Shown piece after piece: positions 34,468 through 46,400 of a stretch of 64,000 nucleotides of DNA. The translations under genes and the position numbers were made by a program. Every line of letters starts with the position of its first letter. Position 1 is the stretch's first letter. The notes under the pieces were generated by a model, which was not told the origin of the DNA, did not search any database, and saw only the letters and a list, made by a program, of their open reading frames with translations. Location of the stretch: the NCBI GenBank assembly GCA_902702965.1, contig CACRXP010000010.1, positions 304,464-368,463 on the forward strand, in the 5' to 3' direction. Origin of the DNA: Spirometra erinaceieuropaei. Lineage: Eukaryota; Platyhelminthes; Cestoda; Diphyllobothriidea; Diphyllobothriidae.

Positions 34468-37400
34468 CTACAAAGATTCAGAAACAAGTTGTAAGAAAGG
34501 AACAAACGAATAAGTTGTCCTCCTTAACCATACAGAAAGACGGCATGGCAAAACTATTGGGACTGCAGTAGCAAGAGCAATTATTTAAGAAGGCAGGCCA
34601 TTGGAAGATAGAAGGTTGACACGTCCGGGGTAGTACCGTCAACCTCTCAATCTCGCGACGAGTGTCCTGTTATTAAACAATCCCACGTATCCCTGCTGGT
34701 TTTTAGAAATGATCTATAGTCCCGTACCTTTGGCTTGAAATGCTAGTCTATTTTGCAGTTTGGGCGACTATTCAGTAGCATTACAGAGCGAGCCGGATAT
34801 GCGCGAAAGGCGCCTGAATTTGATCTCTTATCGGGGAGATTTTCAAAGGATTAAGACATTTTCTAATTAAGGCAGGCCATGGACAATAGGAAGATTGCGC
34901 AACTTGAAGATTTTCACCGCAAGACGGAATCGAACCACCAATTCGCGAAGTCGTACGAGATGCTCCATAACTAGACTAGCACCCGTATAGCCTACAAGCT
35001 GGGATTAATATTACATAAACTACTATAATAAGCATCATTCGCAAAGAAGGTAGTAACCCTGTGAGTTTTCAGAGGTGAATTCGATGTTTGTTCTCTATTA
35101 AACCCTGTATCCGGGGCAAATTACCAGCATTTGAGGGCTGACCTGAAAGACATCGGTCTCACTGGAGACAATAACATTGTGAAATTTTAACTGAAGGCTG
35201 ATTGATGGTCCTCTAAGATAAGACACCCAAGTGACCGACGGCTTCCTGGCTTGAGCGAGCCACAGGCGTTGGAGTGGAGATTCATGAGTGCAAACATAAA
35301 GTGCAGGCCATAAATGCACCAGGCCTAGAGCAAATTTATGCCGGTAAAAGCCAAATGCTGGGGTAGCAGCTTGTGCTCAAGTTCCGCTGTAAAAGTAGTT
35401 GCCTAAAAATAAACTGTCCGTGGCGAGTCGATGAAAGAGCCGTCACATCCTGAGTGCTATATTTCTTCGCAAAACGGTGATAATGGGTAGAAAGTCTGCT
35501 TTCGTGAAGAAGGCATTGGAGTGCAATTGTGGTGGACGGCATCCGTTGAGAGTCACCAACCAGCAAAACCTACGGTGTGAAATCGCGATGAGAAAACCAT
35601 GATGTCCTCCGGCCTGCGGTACGGGACATGGAAACTGCCTAGGCGTCGCAAAATTCTGTAGTAATCCAAGATACTGGGCTTACTGCTTCGATCGAGGCTG
35701 GAGCAGGGGCTGTTAAGAACGGTAGGAGGAAAAGCTGTCGCCGGATAGCGTTATTAAAGCACTATCTTGTAGTTAGGGGTTTTGAGAGCAATCGGCAGTT
35801 GTCTATTGTTTAAATACTTCTATAAGAGGCACACATCTCTATGAAGGTGAGTAGTCGCAGGGTGAAATGAAGGTAAACATGGTGGAGCCATGTCTGGGAA
35901 CTATGGCGAACAGAGCTGGAAGGGCTGAACACGTAAGTATGGGCCCCGTGTGACCTTGCCCTGAATTGCAGGGAGCCTAGAGTTAGGTTTAAGTTTACGA
36001 TGGTTAGTGTTAGGGTAAGGTTAAGTGTAAGTGTTATGGTTGAAGTTAGGACGCGAGAATAGGAATGTCCCTGTATTGTGGCGTTAAGATTAGCTCTAGG
36101 GTTGGGATTGTTTATGGCTAGGGTTAGGAGAATTGGAGCAAGGGCTAGGTTTACTAGGGTTAGGGTGAAAGCTAGGAGGTCGGGCTGAGTGTTAGGGTCA
36201 AAGTTAACACACTGGAAGAGGAGCCCCAACACCTGAAAGGTAGCGCAAGTGGCACGGGGTGTCCATAGTCCTGCGTCTGACCAAATAAGGCTTCCCCTAA
36301 CTCGTCTCGATTTTCTTCTCTCTTACGGCTACCTGAGGACGTAGATCGTCTCAAAGGGAAAAGAAAGCTCAAAAGAGAACCTATAGTTAACACCCTGTCG
36401 TTGAGGGATAGTCAGTTTGACCTAATTTTGAAAAACTCGGCGACTTCGGTTGGATTCGAACGCACGGCAGCAAGGGGAAGGATTGAATTCAGCCAACGTT
36501 TCAGCCATTTGAGCTACGAGGTCCACCTGAAGACGTGAAATTAATCACATTTGGGTCAAGTCACCCGCCCAGTCTACTGCAACGTATGGAATCCACCAAA
36601 TCTGACACAGAAAGCTGACTACTTAAGCAGGATTTCCTAAGCAGTCAATTTGGAATCCACCAGATGACTATTAAGTTCACGTTATAAATAGGTGTTTTGG
36701 CAGATTTCAAATAATAAAACTCGGCGGCTTCGGTGGGATATCTTTCAGTAATAATTTCAGGAGGGGAGGGGTTAGAGTTATGATTGAAGTCAAAACACAG
36801 GAATAGGTACCCTCCTAGGATTTAACACCTGATCACCTTGTAGCACAGGAGGTATTTATTTCGGCGTCTAACCCTGAAGGCTTTTCCGACAACTTCATAG
36901 TGTATAAAGTCCATTACCTGCATCTCCTTGCTGGGCCGCTTTGTCTCCTTGAAGATTGCATGCAGCGTTCGTCGTTGAATGTCAGTGAAAACAAGGCGGG
37001 GACGTTTACAGCTTCTTATCTCGTCGGTGCATACAATCTCGGGTTCCTTGGTCTTTTCTAAAGCGAAAAATAGGGGTAAAGTCTATAAAGAGTTTTCTCT
37101 GCAACAGATGCCTGCCTGACAGTTAAAAAAACTCGGACGGCAGAAATAAGACGGTCAAAACAGAGAGAGACGCCAAGGGAAAATAAAGCATTAGGGTCGG
37201 CGGATGCCTGGCAGAAAACAATTTCATGTAACTTCTCGTTCAAACTGGTGGCAGTGTGTGGGGCTGGGAAATGAGGCAACTGAAGGTGAAAACCTATTGG
37301 CGCTCCAGGCTTAAGTGAAAAGCCCGTACTTCGTTCTCTCAGCAGGTCAAGTCGGTGAACAGTGTATTAACATAACGCTTAGTGTTTCCTATTGCATCCG

Positions 37401-40400
37401 ACGGAGCGTGAACCCACGGCGCAAGTTGTAAAACATTGAGCTTGATGCTCGACTGGACCCCGATTAGAACTTCAACACAATGAGGCTTTGGATTAGGCGT
37501 TCTGGATGACGGCGGCGAGCAAGCCGGAAATGGCCCTCCCCTTCCCTTCTACTTTTGCCGATACCACTTCTAAACTTTGGAGTTTCCGTTACCGGAAAGA
37601 CGTTGGCTAATCTGGCTACGGGACATGTTCGTGCCGTTGTGTCTTTGGACTCAGTCAAGAGCCCTCGCAGGCAGTCGCAGAGCGATAAGTTATGATACAG
37701 CAAGACACACTGAAAAGTACAAAGAAGATTGGGATGGCCGGTTCTGGTTTATTTGCAGAGGTCAGTCAGCCCTACTTAACCCCAGCTTTCGTTAACTCAG
37801 ATTGTCCATCTCTTTGGAACCACCTGCAATGGTCTTAAACTAGAATTCCCAAGCCATAACGGAGAGCCCGTATTTTCCCCCTTAACCAGGTCAGATAGGC
37901 GATCCCAATGATAACGTAAATTTCAAAAAATGCCGTAAAACAATTAGTCGAGGCTGATGGTATGTTTCGTAATGTTGCAGGTAGTCTACTTTTAAAGCCC
38001 TTAAAGATCACTCATAAACATTTTTAACCCATCACTTGCAGACTTGCCTACTACCAATAATCTCAAATGAGATAGAGGGTGAAATAAATCAAAAAGAGTG
38101 GCCATATACTCCGACTATCCGCGTTAGGACATATGGAATTTTCAACTTGACAGAGAATACGTTCGCACTTTCTTGCGTGATAATATTCGGCGTCCAAAGC
38201 CTATGTGAGGTCGTCCAGTAGGCGGACGGAAACCTGGGCGCTCTGTCCTCAGAAGGCGACAATGTTCGCATTAAAACTCATTCAACCGGGACAGCCTGTT
38301 TACATTTGTTGACGAAACAATAAAGTCGTCATTTCACAACCTTCCTCCTCGACTTTTGCATAACTGATAAGCATTATATGAACGCACGTGCTTGCACAAG
38401 TACTTAAAATTGCCTATAGGTAGCATAGCTGGAGTTGCTGTTATGAAAATCAACGTCCGGAAGATAAACAGCAGCACACTTTCGGACGGACTACGCATTT
38501 CTTAAGTCTTCTAACAAGCTTTTTCCCCTCCATACCAAGATTTGAAACAACCTATTCGCATTAGACCGGGCGGGATCTGTCTAGAAGGGGAGCGAAATGG
38601 CTTTAGAAGTACCTGCCCCGCCACAAACGTGATTAGGTTACCGCTGTCAAACAAGACAAGGGAATAGGAATAATACGGGTAGCCTTGAGCTACATGCCAG
38701 GGAGATTTCGGTTAGGGTTAATGTTTGGGTATTCTCCCTGGGATTTAGAGCAAGATCGTCTGTGTTCTTTGAAGTTCCTACTCCTGCGTATAATGGCCTG
38801 CAAGACAGGTTCCCAGTACTGTTACTTTCGAAATTTGTATGATCTTCATATAGTAATGGAAGAATAGGCATAGTGTGCTTGCGGCCGATAAGTACCTGGA
38901 TCAGAGAACGGGAAACGTGTCCAAACTTGTCGCTTCCAACCCCGTGTGGACTAAGGCGCACTGCGCGATCATTTTAGAAATGGGGAAATGAGTAGAAATA
39001 ATTCGGACAGACCATCTCCAAGCAATTTGCCAATACTTTCGTGCGCTATCGGTGCCTACTGAAAGTCTGTTACGTAAAATTCAGTGTACTCAGGTAGGTA
39101 AGGGATGAACAAGCGGGTGACTAGGAAACAACCGCCCGAGAGCCACCACGTCCGACCGCACGATCTCGAATGACTGGCTGAAGTCGCGATCTAATTCACT
39201 ACTGTGGGGGGGGGGAAGTGCGAGTAGGGCCATTATCGAGTAAACCAGCAGCCAAAGCCAGAAAAGTTTCCCCTTCGCTTCTATCTATAACCCAATCTAA
39301 TCGGCTATCCAAACCCTCTCTCTGGTAGCTTCCTGTAAAATTTTGCTCGCCTCACGGCGTGACAGGCTCGGCCGCCGCGGTTATGTCAATATAAACTGGG
39401 CCTGCCACCGCGCGCCGAATGCTGTCATTTGTCATGGTCGCGCGTTCCCGATCACGCCTGATGGATCTCGATCTAGCCCCGTGTCGGCCCAGAGCATCTA
39501 TCGCGCAAATTGGGATCCGAACCGCCCTCCTCACCCCCTACATGTGTTGTTGCTTTGATGCCTGGTCAAATGTTCGTTGTGGACCACCGGGTGTGGTGGT
39601 ACACCCAGATGCGGGTTTCGTCGGGCCAACCACCCGCGGCCTCTCCAACCTCCGGTCTTTTTGACTTGGTCATGACACGGAGTCCAGGTGGAGAGGGGGG
39701 GGAGTACAGTAGATGCTGAGCAAGTCTGTTATCCCTATAACCTTATTGGCGCGAAAGTCACCGTTTCTGTCTCCACCTGCTGTGAAACATACAGTGGAAA
39801 TCGTAAAAAATTGAAGGTCGAACTGTCGTGTCAAGATCACAACTAAAAATCGAGCCAATTATGGGCCAGGGATCGGGGGCAAGAGGCTGGGAAAAAGGAA
39901 ACTGATGACTGGGTAGTGGTTTTTGCGCCTAACTCTTATTTTTTGGATAATAGAGGGGAAATTCGATGAAATAAAAAGCCCGTTACTGGAGCTTCCTTGT
40001 AACAGTATGCATTAAAACGCATTAATTCATCGTAATTAGCGCCTCTGATATGAATGAAAATTTCTTACCGCGGTCGGCCTTATCATCGAGAGGCAGGGAC
40101 CTGGCGTTAGACGAGGATGTGCCTGTGTTGTCAGCAAATTTCAAACACAGTCTCCTATCAGCACAATCAGGGCGGCACTCAGACTGTTCTGTAAGTCATT
40201 GGCTAGAATACAATTATCTCACATATAGTATTCGCTCTCTAAATTGTGGTGGTAGTGGTGGCGGCGGCGGTGGCGGCGACGACGACGACGACGACGAGGA
40301 ATGAAAGTTCGAGGGCGACGAAAAGCCAGATGTTCAGTAAAGTCGCTAATGCATGTTGCGCACGACCTTTGCCTACCTGAGTACGACGAAACCAGTGAGA

Positions 40401-43400
40401 GTGCCATTAGAGATTACATGGCCATTATGGCACTCCTGCTGATATGAGATCCCAGCTGTCTCCCCATGAGACCGCACATCTCAGCCAGCCACTGTGTCCG
40501 AGCCAGCCTCTGGTCGTCCCGGCACTTGTCACCGGAATCAGGTGGAAAAGGGAGGGCGCAGTGCATCCTGAGGAAGTCAGCCTCACCAACAGTTCGACCG
40601 TTGTTGCCGACGATGTCCACCGTGTGATCCACAGCAAGGCGAGAGCAGGCACGATCACTTGTGCGTGAATTAGTTTATAGTGGTATTAAACTTCCACAGC
40701 ATCTACGGCACTCTCTCCTCCTCCCCACCTGGGTCCGGTGTCAAGACATAGTCAAGAAGACCGGAGGTGGGAGAGGGCGCAGGTGGCTGGCACGGCGAAA
40801 ACCCGCACCTAGGCGTACCACCACACCTCCTGGTCCACAATAGACACTGAACAAGATTTCCTACCACAACAAAAAGCAGAGGGTGGCGCGGATCCCAATG
40901 GGCGTGGCATGAGCCGACACATGGGTGCGCCGCTAAATTCCCCAATGTTGGCATTTGTTATGGGTACTCATTACTGATAACGCCTGCCGGACTCCGATCT
41001 AGCCCCTGTGTTGATCTAACGCATCTACCGCGTGCCCCGTTTTAGGGGCATGGAAGCCTCACCACAAACTACTCCACGCATAAGACACCGTCCTGTGCCA
41101 CGATAGACGTCATCGTTCGCAATGGCCGACATGGCATGTCGAAATCTGACGAGCTTCTGTCCGCTGGTTGGTTTTTATATCACCCTTGTCAACTGACAGA
41201 CCGGCTGCCTTTTCCTCTGTGCTTTCAGCCTCAGACCTTGACGACTGTGTCCCTGCTATTACATAATACAAGGATTACTGCAACCCGGACGTGACGTGGA
41301 TCAAAAATTGGATCCCAAGTAGGTCAATCAACTATTTACAGGCCGGCTTGCGTAATAAACTCGTAATGTTCCGTTTTTCGCTCCCTGACACCGTATTCTG
41401 AAAAATTCTGATAAGACGGGGATATGGAATGTGCAGAGTAGAATGCCCGAGTCACTTTTATTCCAATACAGAAGTGAACAGCTTTTCGTCCTCTCTGGAG
41501 TGGGGAACCTAATAATAGTCCCATATATGAGCCCAAAGACCTTGTTACAATCCTTATGCCCTTCAGAACTGTCTCAACAGAGCACAGATAAATAGGAAGC
41601 AAACTGCACGCTATCCTTTTTCGAAGTACAGGAAACCACGCCTACTGATTAGTGAGAATCTGCTACGTCCCTAAATCTGCGCACGAATTGAGCGAACAAA
41701 CCATCGGAGAGGACGGCGTGCGTGCGACGTGGGAGAGATAACTGCGAGCAGCTGCGTTCCCTGTTTGGGCATCAGTCCAACGCACGCGGAGAGAGAAATC
41801 GATAAACGCCATGCTGCACCATAGCCTGAGAAACGTGATAAAACCAGAGGCCCCGCGTAGCGCGATCTCGACACGACAATGGACAGTTGTTTTGACCTGT
41901 CACGTTGGATTTTATAGTGCACAAAACGTGGTAGCCTTGTTACGAGTCGAGTCGGGTTTATGACTCGTATAAGAGCTGGAGACCAGCAAGCGTGAGAAAA
42001 GCAACTGAGTGCGAACTTTCTCGATGGCCGAGTGAAAGATCAACTCTGAATGGAACCAGTCGGAGAATTAAGCACTGCCGGGCTGTTATAGTATTAGCAA
42101 ATGAAATAAAAGGGGCATTGTTCGCTGCAGGAATGTGGACTTAGAAGCAAAGATACTGACGGCTACACTAAACATGAGTCAGACTCACGGAAAGCTAACT
42201 GTAATTTTCGAATATGACTATGTCCATCATAATCCCAGACATCGTGAATACCGGCCTTTCATGTAGAACTTTGGCAGTTACCTAAGGAGTAATCAGGAAA
42301 TTACTACCCAGTGGATTTTCAGTGTCCAAAAATAGTTTTGCGGGAGAATGCGTATTCTTGCAAGTTGATTTACAGAGGGGAATAACTCTGTCCTACAAAA
42401 CTTCGGTAATGCTTGCATGTTTGAAATAGGTTTTTTTATCTGATTGGCATAGGTCTGGAGTACATCGAGATCAAATTACATGTCCTATAATCAGGGTTAA
42501 AACACGTGCCGATAGAAGGCCAAACGTGTAATCAAACGACCGTTTAGCCCATAAATAATTATTTTTTAACAGCAACAATATCTTACTGTTTCAAATAGAA
42601 CGTCCGGGGAAGAAGTTAATTCCCAATAAATACTTGTGGGGAAGTAAATATTTGCCAATGCTCTCTAGGAATAATAAGTTGTTGTACGCCACTAACAGGC
42701 ATCAAGCGAAAGAGCAGGGGTGGTTATGCATGTAGGATCATAATAGACGCACCAGTATATCCTCCTCACTTATGGTCGGACGCGGGAAGAAGTTATCCCC
42801 CTCCTACCACGGGTGGCCTCGCGATAAATTCCAGGGGAATACCTATTCCCGTGTCCTATTCTTAACCCTAACCCCAACAATAACTCTAAACCTCCCTGGA
42901 ATTTAGCGTAACGTCGACTCCAGTACGGGGACTCCATATTCCCGTGTCCTACTGCTGAGTCGGTGTTTCAGTAGCTTCGGCACTTACTGTGCGTAAGGGC
43001 TTAGAACGGATCCGAAGCCTAAACCGAACTACAAGCAGTCGTTCACAGTAAACGGAGAAGAATCTCTTCAGCCGCTTAGACGCTGCAGAAGGCGTCACAT
43101 GAACTTGACAGGCAACTGCGCACCACGAAAATGCAGTATGTCCCTCCGTAAAGTGCACATAACCTGCAGATATGATCGCAGTGCATTGAGAACGTTCATG
43201 GGCTGCTTGAGTGCATTTCCTTTGTAGTTACAGTAAACTAAGAGGTCTGAGTTACTTTATTTTGGACCGCCATTATACCGTCAACATTTCTAACTTCCGA
43301 ATCCGGTACGCCGAGTCGAGCTCTCTCAGACAAGTACGAAAGTTTGTAGACGGCGACCTTTACACAACTGCCATATGCGATAGTCGTCCGATGAGTGCGT

Positions 43401-46400
43401 GTTTAGTCTCAGCAGCATACACTAATAGAATTGGGTAAAATACTGCAACTTCTGCTTCGGCAGTTCCACGAAATATCACAGAAAGAAAGCATCTCTTGAA
43501 GGTTTGAAAGTGGACTGTTCATAAGCCCAACATGGAGCCTTGTAGCCGCATGGCGTAGATCTTGAGGGTTTGTTCAACTAAGCTTAGACTTTTCGCCATT
43601 ACCTGTGTTGAACTGACGACCTGAAATTGAAATCAACAAATCATATCACAGTGTGTTTTCTAGCAAATTAACTTGTGCAAAATAGCGCCCGGTAACCTGT
43701 TAAGACCTAAGTTTTCGAGGTAAAATATCTAAATCAAACTGATTTCCGGACAGCAATGTTCCAAATTTGCTAATAACCCGCGCTCCTGGAACGTACCTTA
43801 CTGGCCCTCAATCCAGCCGCATCGACAGCCAAATTCAAGGTGTAAAATGATCGTGTTCTTTATGGCTGACGTCTGTCAGTGCGTAATATTCCAAAATACG
43901 AAAAAAAAAACAAAGTGGCTGGATGTCACAGTGACGAACACCTTCAGTGTGCCTCAGAGGACACAAAATACTCCAGCGGTTCCAGTTCTAATACGCTCCT
44001 ACACACCCCACTCATTAAAGAGCCTTCACGAGACCAGTTTTGGGCGTTGGCCGAAGTTAACCATAGGCTAGCTGAGTGCTCAATACAAATAGACCGACTG
44101 GGCATGGTCACGTTCTCTATGTCGCCATTAGATCTCCGGTAAACAGGCCTGCCTGACACTTCTGCGACGTTATATCTATCCTTATCTTGAGTTCGGGTGA
44201 TTGGACCCACACGACACACCTTTAAGGTGTAGACACCGTAAAAGTACTGCTGACAGTATTTTGTGACTCTTTCGTATCTGTTGATTTAAGCATTTCCGCA
44301 AAATGAGGGGACTTATCGCCTCCCTGTTAATGAATCCTTAGGATCGAATAGGGCGATGTTGTTTTTCTTCTGCACAGTAGTCATATTAAGGTGGGAAGGG
44401 TGTTGGTAGCGGTGCCAATTATGAGAGTCAACAAATCACAAAATATACTCGCTTAAAGGTGTGTACAAAAATTTGGCAATTATAATCAGTCGAACAAGAG
44501 TAGCTTACGGATGGAACCCAAGCCAAGAATCTTTAGATGATTGAGAAAGAAATCTAGACTAAACCTTATAGAAAAACCATATGTAGTATAGTAGCTAAAG
44601 TTGCTCGTTCGGTTTGAGATTATTCTTTGAAATCAATTTTAGGAGGCGGTGAACATGGAATATTCTCACTAACTCGGGTTACAGACGCATACCTTATTAC
44701 TTTCGCGGACAACAAGATATTAAAAACGTGAGAATGTTAATGAAATATCTGGTCAGGAAGGAATCTCTCGAGTCAAAGCCTTGAATCGACTGACGCTGGG
44801 GCCATGTCCCTACGGCAGCATATGGCGCAGTTTTAAAGCAAATTATTAGGGAAATAGGAACGAATAGAAATGGAAAACGGTAAGTAAGAAAAACGGTGGA
44901 ATAAGGGAGCGAGGGGGTTGAGGAGCAAACGAAAACACTGTGGCCGTACTAGGGGGAGGAAAGGGGGAGAGNNNNNNNNNNNNNNNNNNNNNNNNNNNNN
45001 NNNNNNNNNNNNNNNNNNNNNNNNNNNNNNNNNNNNNNNNNNNNNNNNNNNNNNNNNNNNNNNNNNNNNNNNNNNNNNNNNNNNNNNNNNNNNNNNNNNN
45101 NNNNNNNNNNNNNNNNNNNNNNNNNNNNNNNNNNNNNNNNNNNNNGAGGAGGAGGAAAAACGTACTTTGGGACCCACTTTGGAGATACTTTCCAGCAAGT
45201 CGAAGGGCAGACATTCTCTGGCATTCCGGCTCCTGAAGCCACTTCCACATACGGCGAAATGTTTCTCTGCCAGATTTTAGCTTGCTCCATGGCTTAGGGT
45301 TCCGCAACAGATCAGACAAAGTGCCCTGACTTCGACAGAGGACACGTTGAGCGAAGACAGCTTGCGGGATACTGTAACGCTTGAGTTCGGCACTCACTCT
45401 TTGCGCAAGTTCCTTTGTATTGAGTTCGTCCTTGTCGGGTATGGTGGGCATTTTGACACCGCCTCGCGTCTGTGCCAGTGCACTCATCATGACATCCTTG
45501 GGTATTCCAAGTTCCCCACTCCATGAATGACTTGCGGCCAGTGAACTCTGATTGGGATCTTTACAAAAAAGTGGTTCGGAATGACTTTCATTCTGGTGCG
45601 TCAGACGTAACTAAATAAATCTAAAAATATTAGAATCCAAGAAAGAAGACGTTCGAGGATCCTTGCCGCCCCGAAAAGAAACAGTTGACTATAGTTCTAC
45701 ACCGGCCTTCTGCCTGTGGCTAACATCCAGGACCCACGCATTATCGCGTCGGACGAATGTTGCATTAGCCAGGACAGTCAATCACCGGTATCAGACACTG
45801 AGTTTTCTACCGCCGACTGTAACTTACGCCCTCAAGAAATCATGACTGGCGACCGGCCCTGCCTAGCTAGCTGCCGCCATTGTCTGCTAGTGGATACCCG
45901 CTGCTTGTTGCGACTGTGGTCCAGCCATCACTGCGAAACACATCCCCACCACTGGTCTACCACCCTCTGCTTCTTAACAGACCTTGACCCTAGGACTGCC
46001 TTAATTGGTTTATACCGGACAGTTCGATCAACCTTACCGATGATGTCCAACACATGACCCACAGCAGAGTGGGTGGAGGAACAATGGCTTGGGCATGAAA
46101 TAGTTCATAGTGATATTGGACTTACGCTGCATCTACCACACTCACCTTCCTCACCCACCTGGTTCCAGCCTCAAGGCAGAGCTAGGAAGATCGGAGACGG
46201 AACAGGGCGCAGAGGGCTGGTGCGGCGTGAGCCTAGGCCTAAGCCTGCCAGCACATCCCCCAATTCGACAAGGGTGCGCAGCCCCATAACGCATCCCGTG
46301 ACCCGATCTGGCTCCCGTGTTGGTCCAACGCAACTTCCGCGTGTAGGGAAACAAGGTTATACCCACTTTCACAGTCACCACTTGACTACATTGAGAGCCA

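Noticed and set aside
34915..34995. A functional tRNA gene
   Set aside because: A and B boxes are present but the acceptor stem does not pair; the same holds for the heads at 36425, 51650, 54085 and 32020, so they are SINE remnants.
45184..45192. Splice donor AAA-GTATCT just after SALRLAG
   Set aside because: It ends the exon two bases into a codon, while the exon 3 acceptor needs one base. The two donors further on fit.
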